DNA of 35,599 bases from Chloroflexota bacterium (GCA_028874365.1 JAPPJZ010000079.1:1-35599); one strand, 5' to 3'. Shown: positions 23,549 to 32,463, numbered from the stretch's first letter. Made by a program: numbers and translations. The notes: generated from the letters alone by a model not told the origin.

Positions 23549-24040
23549 ATGGTTGCTACCGACCAGTCGGCAGGAATCAAGTCGGACACGATTGACTGCA
23601 CTGACGGTCGCACATGCCTGTTGGAGGCGGTTGAGGGGCTGAAGGCGGAGGCATTCGATATCCCCAATGTCGTGGGGACCTGGAGCGTCCGCGACTGTCT
23701 CGCTCACCTGGTCGGCTGGGATGCTTGGGCTGTGAACGCGCTCGAGCGTTCGGTCGCCGGTATGCCTGTTGGGCCGCTTCCTGCCGAGCGTGAGATCAAC
23801 GACGCTGCGCCCGGAGACTGGGCGGGCCGCCCGATCGACGACCTGCTGAACATGCTTCGCACGATTCGCGACACGATGGCGAACCGGGTCAGTCAGCTCA
23901 CTGACGAAGAGCGAGACGAGAAGACGTTGTCGATCGACGAGACGCAGATCTCGGTCAACGAACTGGTCGACGGCCTGATCGAACATGAGATGGAACACGC
24001 CGGCCAGATCCGCACCTGGCGCAAGACGCAGGGCGTGTAG
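23549..24040 (+). CDS. DinB-like four-helix-bundle protein (ClbS/DfsB-like)
   Basis: A 163-residue protein with the DinB/DfsB four-helix pattern. WSVRDCLAHLVGWDAW carries the first metal-ligand His (H53), and DGLIEHEMEHAGQIRTWR gives H146 and H150, completing the His triad that usually binds Zn2+ or Ni2+. Superfamily members include thiol transferases, glyoxalase-like enzymes and ClbS-type resistance proteins, so the reaction cannot be fixed from sequence. The ATG has a GGGGAG ribosome binding site 6 bases upstream; an overlapping GTG one codon earlier is too close to it. The gene stands alone on the plus strand, followed by a candidate terminator hairpin. Confidence 0.82.
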   Translation: MVATDQSAGIKSDTIDCTDGRTCLLEAVEGLKAEAFDIPNVVGTWSVRDCLAHLVGWDAWAVNALERSVAGMPVGPLPAEREINDAAPGDWAGRPIDDLLNMLRTIRDTMANRVSQLTDEERDEKTLSIDETQISVNELVDGLIEHEMEHAGQIRTWRKTQGV

Positions 24041-24069
24041 CCCAAGCACCTCGACCACGCGAACGATAC

Positions 24070-24090
24070 GGGCAGGCCTTGTGGCCGCCC
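24070..24090 (+). terminator. Candidate terminator hairpin after the DinB-like gene
   Basis: GGGC-(A)-GGCC-TTGT-GGCC-GCCC forms an 8-bp GC stem with one bulged base and a four-base loop, 29 bases after the DinB-like stop. The following TTGGTT is only weakly T-rich, so termination efficiency is uncertain. Confidence 0.45.
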
Positions 24091-24191
24091 TTGGTTGATC
24101 GTGACGACGACGATTCGGCCTGTGATGTTGAATGGCCAAGGCGACCACATGGGTGGCCCCTACCGGAAGGCCCTGCGTGGGTCGGACCTGG

Positions 24192-25166
24192 CTAGTCGAG
24201 GGCTTCGGCGAAGGCCGCTTCGAGGGCGGGGAGCACCTTCTTGTAGTCGTCGACGATGCCGAAGCGTGAGAAGCTGAAGATCGGTGCGTCGGGATCCTTG
24301 TTGATTGCAACGATGTTCTTCGAGCCTCCGCAGCCGGCCATGTGCTGGCTGGCACCGGAGATGGCGATCGCGACGTAGAGCGTCGGCGAGACGACGGTTC
24401 CGGTGAGGCCAACCTGCTGCGAGGGCGGGTACCAGCCCAAGTCGCAGGCGGCGCGCGAGGAGCCGACCGCGGCGGTGAGCACGCCGGCGAGGCTCTCGAG
24501 ATCGGCGAAGGCTTCCGGTCCGCCCAGTCCACGACCGCCGGATACGACAATTTCGGCGTCTTCGAGGCGGATGCCCTCGGCCTCGGCCTGCTCCTTGCCC
24601 GTGGTCCGTGCTCGCAGCGTCGGCTCGGCGACATCGACCGAGATGCCCTCCGCCGAGCGGGAGTCGTCGGCTTCGAGCGGGTCTTGCGATTTGGGGCGGA
24701 CGGTGATGACCTGTGGGTCGGTCTGGACGGTTACGACCTGTCGGGCGTTTCCCCCGTAGCAGCTTCGCGTGGCCTTGACGCGGTCGCCGTCCACTTCGAG
24801 TCCGAGCGAGTCCATGATCGCGGCGGTTCCGAGTCGGGTGGCGAGTCGCGGCGCGAGGTCGCGCCCCATGCTGGACTGCGAGAGCAATACGACCGACGGT
24901 GAGTCCTGCTCGACAATGCCCTGCGCGACCGGGAGGTAGCTGTCGGTCTGGTAGGACGCGAGCGAGTCCGAGTCGGCGGTGTAGACGGTGTCGGCGCCGG
25001 CCGGACCGGCGGCGGATGCTGCGTCGGCGATGTTGGAACCGATCAGCGCGAGGGCAACGCCGCCGCCCAGGTCGCTGCTGAGGCGGGCAGCGGCGCCGAG
25101 CATTTCGAGGGTGGGAGCGGTCAGGCCGGCGTCGTCGGTTTCGCCGAACACGAGAATGCTTGCCAT
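24192..25166 (-). CDS. etfA: Electron transfer flavoprotein, alpha subunit
   Basis: A 324-residue ETF alpha subunit. With the beta subunit it carries FAD and AMP and moves electrons from acyl-CoA and other flavin dehydrogenases to a membrane quinone reductase. The C-terminal FAD-binding domain is clear: [14 protein letters not shown] (about 210-225), [39 protein letters not shown] and [20 protein letters not shown]. The N-terminal domain I is less conserved, as usual. The ATG is 20 bases after the beta-subunit stop in a beta-alpha operon. The [10 protein letters not shown] stretch is the expected FAD loop. Pairing with the membrane FeS protein encoded upstream suggests electrons go to menaquinone or another quinone. 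Confidence 0.96.
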   Translation of the reverse strand: MASILVFGETDDAGLTAPTLEMLGAAARLSSDLGGGVALALIGSNIADAASAAGPAGADTVYTADSDSLASYQTDSYLPVAQGIVEQDSPSVVLLSQSSMGRDLAPRLATRLGTAAIMDSLGLEVDGDRVKATRSCYGGNARQVVTVQTDPQVITVRPKSQDPLEADDSRSAEGISVDVAEPTLRARTTGKEQAEAEGIRLEDAEIVVSGGRGLGGPEAFADLESLAGVLTAAVGSSRAACDLGWYPPSQQVGLTGTVVSPTLYVAIAISGASQHMAGCGGSKNIVAINKDPDAPIFSFSRFGIVDDYKKVLPALEAAFAEALD

Positions 25167-25186
25167 GTTGGTCTGTTCCTGAGTCT

Positions 25187-25990
25187 CTAAAGGATCTTCG
25201 CTTCGCGAAGGGCATTGACGAGGCCAGCGGCCTTTTCTTCGGGGCTGTCGCCCTCGATGATCTCGACCTCGACGTCGCTGGTCGGCTGGAAGAGCGCGTG
25301 CATCTGGATGCGCGCGCCAGCCGCGCCGACTTCCGACGCTTCGAGGCCGAGGTCGGCGGCGGTCAGCTCGGTGACCTGCTTGCGGGCGGCCTGCATGATC
25401 TGGCGGAGCTGCGGGTAGCGCGGATCGCCAAACTCATTGGAGATGGTCAGGACGCAGGGCGTGGGTAGCTCGATGTTCTCGAAGCCGTCGGCAACGACGC
25501 GAGAAACTGTGATGCTGTCGCCGCTCAGCTCGACGGCGCGCAGGACGGTAGCCGAGGGCAGGTCGAGCAGCTCGGCAACAATGCTGCCTACGGTGCCCTG
25601 GTCCCAGTCGGCGGCCTGGCGGCCAAAGATCAGGACATCGGGCACGCCAAGGTGCTGTATCGCCTTGGACAGCGCAAGTGCGATGGTCCAGGCGTCGCCC
25701 CCGTCAAAGGCGTCGTCCTTGAGGTGGTAGCCCTCGTCGGCGCCCATCGCGAGCGAGTGCTTGATTGCGTCGCGGGCGGAGTCGGGGCCGAGCGAGATGA
25801 TGTTGACGGTGCCGTCGCCTGAGGCGTCCTTGATTCTGAGTGCGGCCTCGACAGCCTGGGCGTCGAAGGGGGAGATGACGGGCGAAATACCCTGAGCCGG
25901 CAAGACCTGCATCGCCGCCTCGTCGACCTTGAAGGCGGCGGCGGGCGTTTCGGGATCGGGAATCTGCTTCACGCAGACGATGACATCCAT
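25187..25990 (-). CDS. etfB: Electron transfer flavoprotein, beta subunit
   Basis: A 267-residue ETF beta subunit, which binds AMP and forms the docking face for partner dehydrogenases. Typical segments are VIVCVKQIPDPE at the N-terminus, ISPFDAQAVEAALRIKD, SLGPDSARDAIKHSLAMGAD, PDVLIFGRQAADWDQGTVGSIVAELL (the AMP-binding part) and the C-terminal LPTPCVLTISNEFGDPRYP. The ATG at 25990 has a GAGGAA ribosome binding site 6 bases upstream; an in-frame start eight codons earlier is less likely. It is the first gene of a two-gene operon with etfA. A small divergent gene starts 212 bases away. Confidence 0.95.
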   Translation of the reverse strand: MDVIVCVKQIPDPETPAAAFKVDEAAMQVLPAQGISPVISPFDAQAVEAALRIKDASGDGTVNIISLGPDSARDAIKHSLAMGADEGYHLKDDAFDGGDAWTIALALSKAIQHLGVPDVLIFGRQAADWDQGTVGSIVAELLDLPSATVLRAVELSGDSITVSRVVADGFENIELPTPCVLTISNEFGDPRYPQLRQIMQAARKQVTELTAADLGLEASEVGAAGARIQMHALFQPTSDVEVEIIEGDSPEEKAAGLVNALREAKIL

Positions 25991-26202
25991 CGGTTCCTCA
26001 CTGACTGGAAACAAGCTCGCGCGATCACGAGCGGACGGGAATCAGGTCACGCGTCCAATTGCGCATTCTGTCGCGACCAAGGTAGTCGGGCAGTCAGATG
26101 GGATACAGAATGGTGTGGCAACGGGACGAGCATGTTCCACTAAGGGATGTTTTCCTACGTCAGACTCAACGACATTACACTCAGAGGCAGGGAGCGGAAT
26201 CG

Positions 26203-26415
26203 ATGACCACTCAGCGAGACGCGTTCGACGAGCGCTTGACCCGCCTAGAATCTGAGGTTGCCGATGTCAAGACCGACGTCGCGGACATCAAGGACCTAGT
26301 CGGCGAGAGCGCTACCATCCAAGCTCGGATGCTGAACCTGCTCGACGAGGTCAACCGTCGAACCGAAGATATCGCTCGTCATCTCGGCGTACCGAGGCGC
26401 AACGGAACCGGCTAA
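26203..26415 (+). CDS. Small coiled-coil protein, 70 aa
   Basis: I do not recognise a named family. The ATG has a GGGAG ribosome binding site 8-9 bases upstream. The protein is almost entirely helix: FDERLTRLESEVADVKTDV then ADIKDLVGESATIQARMLNLL shows a heptad pattern (L, V, V, I, L at a/d positions), with a short basic tail (LGVPRRNGTG). It resembles the many small 'hypothetical' coiled-coil proteins that form trimers or bind a partner helix. It sits between the etfBA operon and the convergent FeS oxidoreductase, on the opposite strand. Its TAA stop shares CTAA with the stop of that oxidoreductase. Role unknown. Confidence 0.65.
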   Translation: MTTQRDAFDERLTRLESEVADVKTDVADIKDLVGESATIQARMLNLLDEVNRRTEDIARHLGVPRRNGTG

Positions 26416-28619
26416 TCGGGGTCCGCTACGGCCGCGGCCTGGAGGAGCTCAGCCACGTCGAGGACTTTGAGCTTGTGTTCGTCCTCAACGTCGAGTTGGA
26501 CGGTTCCGACTCCGGAATCGAACATCTGGATGCAGAAGGGGCAGGCGGTGCAGGCGGCTTCGGCTCCGGTGGCGACGGCTTCTTCGACGCGAACCTCGTT
26601 GACGCGGCTCTTGCCTTGCTCTTCCATCCACATATTGCCACCGCCGGCGCCGCAGCAGAGACCCTGCTCTCGGTTGCGCGGCATCTCGATGAGGGTGACG
26701 TTGGGTACCTGCTCGAGGATGCGGCGCGGAGCTTCGAAGATGTCGTTGTGGCGTCCGAGGTAGCAACTGTCGTGGTAGGTGATGGTCTGCTCGGGGACCT
26801 CGTTGCTCGGGATGAGGCGGCCCTGGTCGACGAGTTGCTCCAGGAGCTGGGTGTGATGGATGACCTGGAACCTGGCGCCCATGTCGGGGTACTCGTTGAG
26901 GAAGGTGTTGAAGCAGTGGGGGCAGTGGGTGATGACCGTCTTTCGCTCGTCGTTGACGCCGGTCTCGTTGAACAGTTCGATTAGTCCCTCTGCGAGGATC
27001 TGGTAGAGGTACTCGTGGCCCAGCCGACGGGCCGGGTCGCCGTTGCAGGATTCCATGCCTTTGATGACGCCGAATGAAACGTCGGCCTCACGCAGTAGCG
27101 AAACGACTGAGCGGGTGATCTCTTGAGCGCGGTCGACGAATGCACCGGTGCAGCCGACGAAGTAGAGGTAGTCCTGCTCGCCAGTCCACTCCGGGATCTG
27201 GTCCTCGATGCCTTCCATCCAGGAGTCCCGCGTGTAGGGTGTGCCGCGCCACGGGTGTCCCTGACGTTCGAGCGTCTCGAGGGTGCCCTGAACGGTGTCG
27301 GGCATGCGGGCCTCTTCCATGACCAGCGAGCGGCGCATGTCGACGATCGTGGGCACGTGCTCGATGAAGACCGGGCAGGCCTCGACGCAGGCGCCGCAAG
27401 TACGGCACGCCCAGAGCGACTCGTCGCGCACGACGCCGCCGACCATCGGTGTCTCGTGTTCGAGGCCGAAGTTGAGGTCGTTGCCCTGAACCAGGTTGGC
27501 GACCTTTTGCTCACCGACGGCGGTGGCGTACGACTTGAGGTCCTGGATGATGTGCATCGGCGAGAGCGGCTGGCCGGCGATGTCGGCCGGGCAGTTGTCG
27601 GTGCAGCGCCCGCAGCGCACGCAGACATCAAGCTCGAAAATCTGCTTCATCGTGAAGTGTTCGAGCTGCGAGACGCCGAAGTGTTCTTGCTCCTCGATGT
27701 TCTCAATCAAGTCGAGTTTGCCGGGAGCGGAGGTGCGCTTGAGGAACGCGTTGGCTGGGGCGAGCGCGAGGTGGTTGAGCTTCGAGTAACCGAGCAGGGT
27801 GATCCAGGAGAGCGCCATGATCATGTGAATCCACCAGAAGGTGGTGTGGATGTCAAGAGCGGCGGAGATCCTGACGCCGGAGAACATCAGCGCGACCACG
27901 TAGCCGACGGGCGACCAGTAGGACCACTCGGGATGCACATCGATTTCGGACGTGTGGATTCGCAGGCCCTCGACGATGAAGCCGGTGACCAGCAGTGCGC
28001 CCAGGCCGCCGAGGATCAGCCAATCCTCCCAGGTCGGTAGCCAGGCAGTGCGCGGTCGGACCCAGCGATGGGCGATCGCCATGGCGACGCCGATGATGCC
28101 GACCAGGCCGAAGATGTCGGCAACGAGCGAGTAGCCGAGATAGCGCGGACCGACGAGGATGTCGACTGGGATGTAGTCATCGATCGCGAGTAACGCGGTC
28201 ACGAGGAAGAGCACGATCATCGAGGTCATGATGCAGAGGTGCATCACGCCCGAGTACGGGTCGTTGAGCACGCGCTCGGTGCCGGCGCCGCCCTTGACCA
28301 CGCGGGCGAGGCGCTGAGGCATGTTGTCGAAGTTGAAGCTGGGCTTGCCCAGTCGCCAGACGCGCGAGCGGCGGACGAGGCCGTAGACGATGATCCCGAT
28401 CACGAACGGGAGCAGCATGTACAGGACCCAGAAGTGGTCGATGTTGAAGAAGAGCTCTCGGTGGGCGCCGGTCACGCGGACGGTTTCGGCACCGGAGACG
28501 AGCAGGATGCCGCCAAGCGGCAACCAGGCGGGAATAGCCAAGGCCGAGACCCGCTTGCCGGTCGATGTCGCGCTGGTCTTACGTTTGCCTGATTCCGACT
28601 TGAGAGCCGATGTGGTCAC
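26412..28619 (-). CDS. Membrane FeS oxidoreductase, probable ETF:(mena)quinone oxidoreductase
   Basis: A 735-residue fusion. The N-terminal ~290 residues hold six to seven membrane helices with His residues placed as in NarI-like cytochrome b domains (e.g. HLCIMTSM, AHRW, FWWIHMIMALSW). Next come two [4Fe-4S] motifs, CVRCGRCTDNCP and CRTCGACVEACP. Two CCG-type cysteine-rich domains follow, with HCPHCFN, DSCYLGRHND, GLCCGAGGGNMWM and CTACPFC. This is the layout of the heterodisulfide-reductase-like proteins next to etf genes that have been proposed as ETF:menaquinone oxidoreductases in Geobacter and Syntrophomonas. Nearby etfBA supports that role. The GTG at 28619 has a weak GGGGGTG site; a TTG at 28652 is an alternative. 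An extended -10 lies at 28667-28675. Confidence 0.88.
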   Translation of the reverse strand: MTTSALKSESGKRKTSATSTGKRVSALAIPAWLPLGGILLVSGAETVRVTGAHRELFFNIDHFWVLYMLLPFVIGIIVYGLVRRSRVWRLGKPSFNFDNMPQRLARVVKGGAGTERVLNDPYSGVMHLCIMTSMIVLFLVTALLAIDDYIPVDILVGPRYLGYSLVADIFGLVGIIGVAMAIAHRWVRPRTAWLPTWEDWLILGGLGALLVTGFIVEGLRIHTSEIDVHPEWSYWSPVGYVVALMFSGVRISAALDIHTTFWWIHMIMALSWITLLGYSKLNHLALAPANAFLKRTSAPGKLDLIENIEEQEHFGVSQLEHFTMKQIFELDVCVRCGRCTDNCPADIAGQPLSPMHIIQDLKSYATAVGEQKVANLVQGNDLNFGLEHETPMVGGVVRDESLWACRTCGACVEACPVFIEHVPTIVDMRRSLVMEEARMPDTVQGTLETLERQGHPWRGTPYTRDSWMEGIEDQIPEWTGEQDYLYFVGCTGAFVDRAQEITRSVVSLLREADVSFGVIKGMESCNGDPARRLGHEYLYQILAEGLIELFNETGVNDERKTVITHCPHCFNTFLNEYPDMGARFQVIHHTQLLEQLVDQGRLIPSNEVPEQTITYHDSCYLGRHNDIFEAPRRILEQVPNVTLIEMPRNREQGLCCGAGGGNMWMEEQGKSRVNEVRVEEAVATGAEAACTACPFCIQMFDSGVGTVQLDVEDEHKLKVLDVAELLQAAAVADPD

Positions 28620-28666
28620 CGCAGCACCCCCAACCGACCAGCCGATCTTCAATGTTGCGTTGGGGC

Positions 28667-28675
28667 ATTATCGCA
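28667..28675 (-). promoter_or_regulatory. Extended -10 promoter for the FeS oxidoreductase
   Basis: On the minus strand TGCGATAAT matches the extended -10 form (TGnTATAAT) with one mismatch. It would start transcription near 28660, upstream of both possible start codons of the oxidoreductase. No good -35 hexamer is visible, as expected for an extended -10. It lies in the gap after the LysM gene stop. Confidence 0.4.
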
Positions 28676-28695
28676 TGTGAACGTTCGAGGAGCGG

Positions 28696-29688
28696 TCAGC
28701 GGCCGCAGTATGCGAAGTTCACGAGTATTTCGTCAGGCATCAGGTTCTCGATGCCGAAGGTCAGATCCTGGCCGCCGATTCTGATCCAAAGCGTGCGAAG
28801 TCCCTCCTGTTCGTCGAGGGTGTGAAGGAACGGACACCAGCTCGTCGACTCGATGAGATTGTCGCCGGCCGTCCACCGATCGGTGCTCAACGGGCCCTCG
28901 TCGAAGCGCCAATAGATGCGGGTTAGACCCTCGGTCAGCGGCAATCCCATGATGTAGGTGCGGCGCTCGCCATCGATGCAGGCCTCGACGAGCCGCACGG
29001 AAGGGTCAGTCTGAGACGCGGCCACAACGGCGCTGTTGACGACTCCACGTTCGTGGTCGCGGATGGTGCCGTAGACAACGCCGGCGTCGGTGATGGAGGG
29101 CGCGACCTCGACCGGTTCGAAGGTTGGTTCCGTCGATTCAACCGGGGCGGTGACCATGAGCTCGACCGGTACGGTGAGTTCCCGGCCGATGTACAGCAGG
29201 TCCGGAGAGTCGAGTTCGTTGACCGCGATCAGATCGTGCAGGTCGACGTCCATCGTTTCGGCGATGTCGGCGAGGGTGTCGCCCGACTCGACGACGTAGG
29301 TCTCGTACTCGATCACCACGGTCGTCTCGGGCGGCGGTGGCGGCTCGATTGGTGGTCGAGGAACGTCGAGCGCCGCGATCAGGACATCGACCGGATCGGG
29401 CGCAGGCTCGACCCGCTCCGCGGGCTCGGAGTCCTCCTCCTGCGACTGCTGCGTGGCTTGCTCATCGGATGGGTCTGACTCAGAGGACTGCTGCTCGGCC
29501 CGGTCGTCATCGGGGCCCGGGTCCGGCTCGGCCTGCGATTGCTGTTGTTGGGATTGGTCCTCGTCGCGGGGGAGATGCTCGGCGGTCGGCAGCGGCTCGG
29601 GGTCGGATTGCGCGACGATGGCGAGCCAGGCCGAGGCGGCGATCAGGGCAGCGAGCACCAGAGCGGCGAGGAGGGGCAAGCGTCGCAT
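28696..29688 (-). CDS. Membrane-anchored LysM-domain protein
   Basis: A 330-residue exported or anchored protein. Residues 5-26 form a signal anchor (LLAALVLAALIAASAWLAIV) after MRR. Residues ~30-120 are a low-complexity linker rich in Gln, Glu, Asp, Ser and Pro. Residues 130-174 form one LysM domain (TYVVESGDTLADIAETMDVD, then LIAVNELDSPDLLYIGREL, VPV), which normally binds peptidoglycan or related N-acetylglucosamine polymers. The ~130-residue C-terminal domain is not recognised; it has three Cys (EACIDGE, TSWCPF, AYCGR) and many Trp/Tyr, and could bind a ligand. It would sit on the outer face of the membrane. The gene stands alone, 76 bases before the FeS oxidoreductase start. Confidence 0.8.
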   Translation of the reverse strand: MRRLPLLAALVLAALIAASAWLAIVAQSDPEPLPTAEHLPRDEDQSQQQQSQAEPDPGPDDDRAEQQSSESDPSDEQATQQSQEEDSEPAERVEPAPDPVDVLIAALDVPRPPIEPPPPPETTVVIEYETYVVESGDTLADIAETMDVDLHDLIAVNELDSPDLLYIGRELTVPVELMVTAPVESTEPTFEPVEVAPSITDAGVVYGTIRDHERGVVNSAVVAASQTDPSVRLVEACIDGERRTYIMGLPLTEGLTRIYWRFDEGPLSTDRWTAGDNLIESTSWCPFLHTLDEQEGLRTLWIRIGGQDLTFGIENLMPDEILVNFAYCGR

Positions 29689-29817
29689 GGGGCCACGCTA
29701 GGGACGCGAGGAGTTGGCGGTCCTTAACCCTGTGGATTCCACTGTGGACAGTGTGGGTAGCCGACATGAGGCAGTCGTCCGACGATATGCCGGCCGAAAC
29801 GAGCGCCGAGTGGTTAC

Positions 29818-31389
29818 CTAGCCGTTCTTGGCTTCGCCGTGGGTTTTGCGCAGGTCGTTCTTGAGGACCTTGCCCATGTGGTTTCGAGGGAGGGTGTCGA
29901 CGACGGCGAGGTAGCTGGGGGCCTTGTAGCTCGCGAGCTGACTCTTGGTGTGGGCGACGGCGTCGTCCAGGGACAGCGACTCGCCTTCGTGCAGGATGAC
30001 GACGGCCTTGACGACTTCGCCCCACTCGAGGTCGGGCGCGCCGATCACAGCGGCCTCGGCGACGGCCGGGTGGGCTTCCAACACCTGCTCGATCTCGCCG
30101 GGGGCGATGTTCTCGCCGCCGCGGATGATCAGGTCCTTGGTACGACCGGTGATGAAGAGGTAGCCCTCGTCGTCGAGGTAGCCGACATCGCCGGTGTGGA
30201 GGACGCCGTCGCGGATCGCAGACGCGGTTTCTTCTTCCTGCTTGTAGTAGCCGGCCATGATGCGGTCGCCGCGGACGCAGATCTCGCCCTCTTCGCCGGT
30301 GCCGACGACCTGGTCCGACGGATCCATGATCAGGACCTCGATGTCGGGCATGACCTTGCCGACGGAGCGCAGGCGGTGTTCCTTGACCGCGATCTCTTCG
30401 GCCGAGCCGTCGAGGCGATGGTCGTCGGGTCCGAGGAATGAGATCGAACTGGTCGATTCGGTCTGGCCGTAGGCGTTCATGAAGCCGACATTGGCGGGGA
30501 AGACATCGACGGCGGCGCGGATCACGTCGTAGGGCATCGGCGCGGCGCCGTACGTCAGCAACTGGAGGGTCTCGCCATTGAAGTTGGAGAAGTGCGGATC
30601 TTCCATGGTTCGCTTGAGCATGGTCGGGACGACCATCGAGTGCGTGATCCCGTGTCCGTCGACCGCGTCGATCCAGGTGTGCGGCGAGAACTGCGGCAGG
30701 ATGACGAGGGTGCGGCCGCCCCAGACCGAGGAAACCATCGTGGTCGCCCCGGCGATGTGGAAGAGCGGCACTGAGAGCAGGGTCTTTTCGTGGGGCATCT
30801 CGGGGTCGGCGGGTGACATCGTGTTGGTCACGTAGACGGTGAGGTCCTGGTAGGTGACCTGCACGCCCTTGGGCATCGCCGTGGTACCGGAGGTGTAGAT
30901 GATGACGGTAGGGTCTTTATCGTCGACCTCGGCCCAGAGGAAGTCGTCGGAGCCGGAAGCCATCAGGTCGCGGTAGTGCTGTTGGCCCAGCGGGACATCG
31001 TGCTCGAGGGCGACGTAGTTGCGGACAGTGGGACAGTCGTCCTTGATCGCGCGGACGAGGTCCTGGTAGCGATCGGAGACGAAGATCGCCTTGGCCTCGA
31101 CCGTATTGATCATGTAGGTCAGTTCTTCGCGCTTGGCCCGGTAGTTGAGCGGCACAAAGGTGACGCCGATCTTGGCGCAGGCGTAGTAGATGATCACGTA
31201 CTCGGCAGAGTTGACCGACATGACTCCGACGTGGTCGCCGCGCGTCAGACCCAGGCCCTGCAGGGCGTTGCCCAGGCGGGTGACTTCGGCTTGCAGATCG
31301 GCGTAGGTCTTGACGGTGTCTTCACAGATCAGGGCGGCGCGGTCGGGCACGACGGCGGCGGAGAGTTCGAGGAAATCGGCAGTGTTCAC
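29818..31389 (-). CDS. AMP-forming acyl-CoA synthetase
   Basis: A 523-residue adenylate-forming ligase that activates a carboxylic acid to its acyl-CoA through an acyl-AMP. The phosphate-binding loop is IIYTSGTTAMPKG (about 163-175), the A5 motif is YGQTES (307-312), and the hinge and A8 region reads HTGDVGYLDDEGY then ITGRTKDLIIRGGENIAPGE. The catalytic lysine is K507 in NHMGKVLKND. It starts with GTG and has a GGGAG ribosome binding site. The substrate pocket resembles the medium/long or aromatic acyl-CoA ligase group, but specificity cannot be read safely. It is the last gene of a minus-strand run that contains two crotonases, so it likely feeds or belongs to the same pathway. Confidence 0.94.
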   Translation of the reverse strand: MNTADFLELSAAVVPDRAALICEDTVKTYADLQAEVTRLGNALQGLGLTRGDHVGVMSVNSAEYVIIYYACAKIGVTFVPLNYRAKREELTYMINTVEAKAIFVSDRYQDLVRAIKDDCPTVRNYVALEHDVPLGQQHYRDLMASGSDDFLWAEVDDKDPTVIIYTSGTTAMPKGVQVTYQDLTVYVTNTMSPADPEMPHEKTLLSVPLFHIAGATTMVSSVWGGRTLVILPQFSPHTWIDAVDGHGITHSMVVPTMLKRTMEDPHFSNFNGETLQLLTYGAAPMPYDVIRAAVDVFPANVGFMNAYGQTESTSSISFLGPDDHRLDGSAEEIAVKEHRLRSVGKVMPDIEVLIMDPSDQVVGTGEEGEICVRGDRIMAGYYKQEEETASAIRDGVLHTGDVGYLDDEGYLFITGRTKDLIIRGGENIAPGEIEQVLEAHPAVAEAAVIGAPDLEWGEVVKAVVILHEGESLSLDDAVAHTKSQLASYKAPSYLAVVDTLPRNHMGKVLKNDLRKTHGEAKNG

Positions 31390-31449
31390 GACTCAGTCTC
31401 CCTGGCCGGGCCGGATGCACGGCTCGACCGTGTTGCGGACAGGAACGGG

Positions 31450-32184
31450 TTAACAGTCAGACAGTCTATTGGCCAATCGGCGTGCGGTCTGCGCATCTTG
31501 TCGGATCGCAGCAGACATAGGCAGATCGAGACCGCGGCGGATGCTGCGTTTGAGCTCGGCAGTGCGCTCTGGATCCACTTCGGCCAGCCGCTGTGCGATC
31601 GCTTCGACGGTGGTATCGAGTTCGTCGAGGGGAACGACGCGGTGGACGATGCCCCACGCGAAAGCACGATCGGCATTGATCGGATCGCCACTCAGAATCA
31701 GTCCCTTCGCCGCTCCCGGGGGCGCGATTCGCGGCATCATCTGCGTGCCGCCTGCGGAGGGTATGTAGCCCAGCGTGACTTCGGGCAGGCCGATGCGCGT
31801 GTCGGCGGCGGCGATGCGCAGGTCGCAGTAGAGCGGTAGCTCAATTCCTGCGCCGAAGCAGAATCCGTGCAGGGCTGCGATGGTCGGAATTGGCAGATTC
31901 TCGAGCAATGCCCAGAGGTCTCGCTGTCGCCGGGCCTCGCGCGATTCGTGCAGTGAGGGAGCCGTGCCGAACTCTGAGATGTCGGCGCCGGCGGAAAATG
32001 CTCGTGGTCCCTCGCCGCGAACGATCAGAACGCGGACATCGGGATCGATCGACGCTGACTGGACGAACGTCCAGAGGTCGTCACGCATCGACATGTTGAT
32101 CGCGTTGAGCGCCTCGGGGCGGTTGAGCGTAATGCGGGCGATGCCGTCGAGGGGTTTGTCGTAGTCGACGAACGAATCGGTCAT
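31450..32184 (-). CDS. Enoyl-CoA hydratase/isomerase family protein (crotonase)
   Basis: A 244-residue crotonase with a complete active site: the oxyanion strand PRAFSAGADISEF, HGFCFGAGIELPLYCDLRI with E115, and RIGLPEVTLGYIPSAGG with E135. The 20-residue spacing between the glutamates equals that of rat enoyl-CoA hydratase. Its ATG overlaps the stop of the upstream small gene by one base (TGATG), which implies translational coupling. It lies 60 bases upstream of the acyl-CoA synthetase on the same strand. A hydratase or isomerase on the CoA ester made by that ligase is the simplest reading. Confidence 0.93.
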   Translation of the reverse strand: MTDSFVDYDKPLDGIARITLNRPEALNAINMSMRDDLWTFVQSASIDPDVRVLIVRGEGPRAFSAGADISEFGTAPSLHESREARRQRDLWALLENLPIPTIAALHGFCFGAGIELPLYCDLRIAAADTRIGLPEVTLGYIPSAGGTQMMPRIAPPGAAKGLILSGDPINADRAFAWGIVHRVVPLDELDTTVEAIAQRLAEVDPERTAELKRSIRRGLDLPMSAAIRQDAQTARRLANRLSDC

Positions 32185-32426
32185 CAGCGCCAGTCGGGTT
32201 TACGGATCTCGCTCTTGCGACGGACATCCCAGAGGCGCTCGATGTCGGCGTTCATCTTCTCGTGGAGGGCGTCCATCTCTTCGCGGCCGGGACGCATTTC
32301 GCTGGACTTCCAGCGGCGAATCGCCGCTTTGTCCGACTTGTGCAGGTCGACCTCGTCCAGCATGTGGTTGACCACCTGGCTGAACACGGCCCAGGCCTCT
32401 TCGATTTCCAGTTCAACTCTGACCAT
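32184..32426 (-). CDS. Unknown helical protein, 80 aa, paralogue of its neighbour
   Basis: I do not recognise the family. The protein has an N-terminal acidic helix (VELEIEEAWAVFSQVVNHML), a DEVDLHKSDKAAIRRW segment and a charged C-terminal helix rich in Arg, Lys and Glu. It aligns by eye with the next upstream gene product: L.(E/D).EE.W.....(V/I)...(M/V)LD.V(D/E)L....A.IR.W near the N-terminus. An AGGGGA ribosome binding site lies about 9 bases upstream. Its stop overlaps the crotonase start by one base. Co-translation with a crotonase suggests an accessory subunit or regulator, but this is inference. Confidence 0.78.
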   Translation of the reverse strand: MVRVELEIEEAWAVFSQVVNHMLDEVDLHKSDKAAIRRWKSSEMRPGREEMDALHEKMNADIERLWDVRRKSEIRKPDWR

Positions 32427-32463
32427 GATCGTCTTCCCCTCTGTCCTCGCGAACGGTGTGCGC

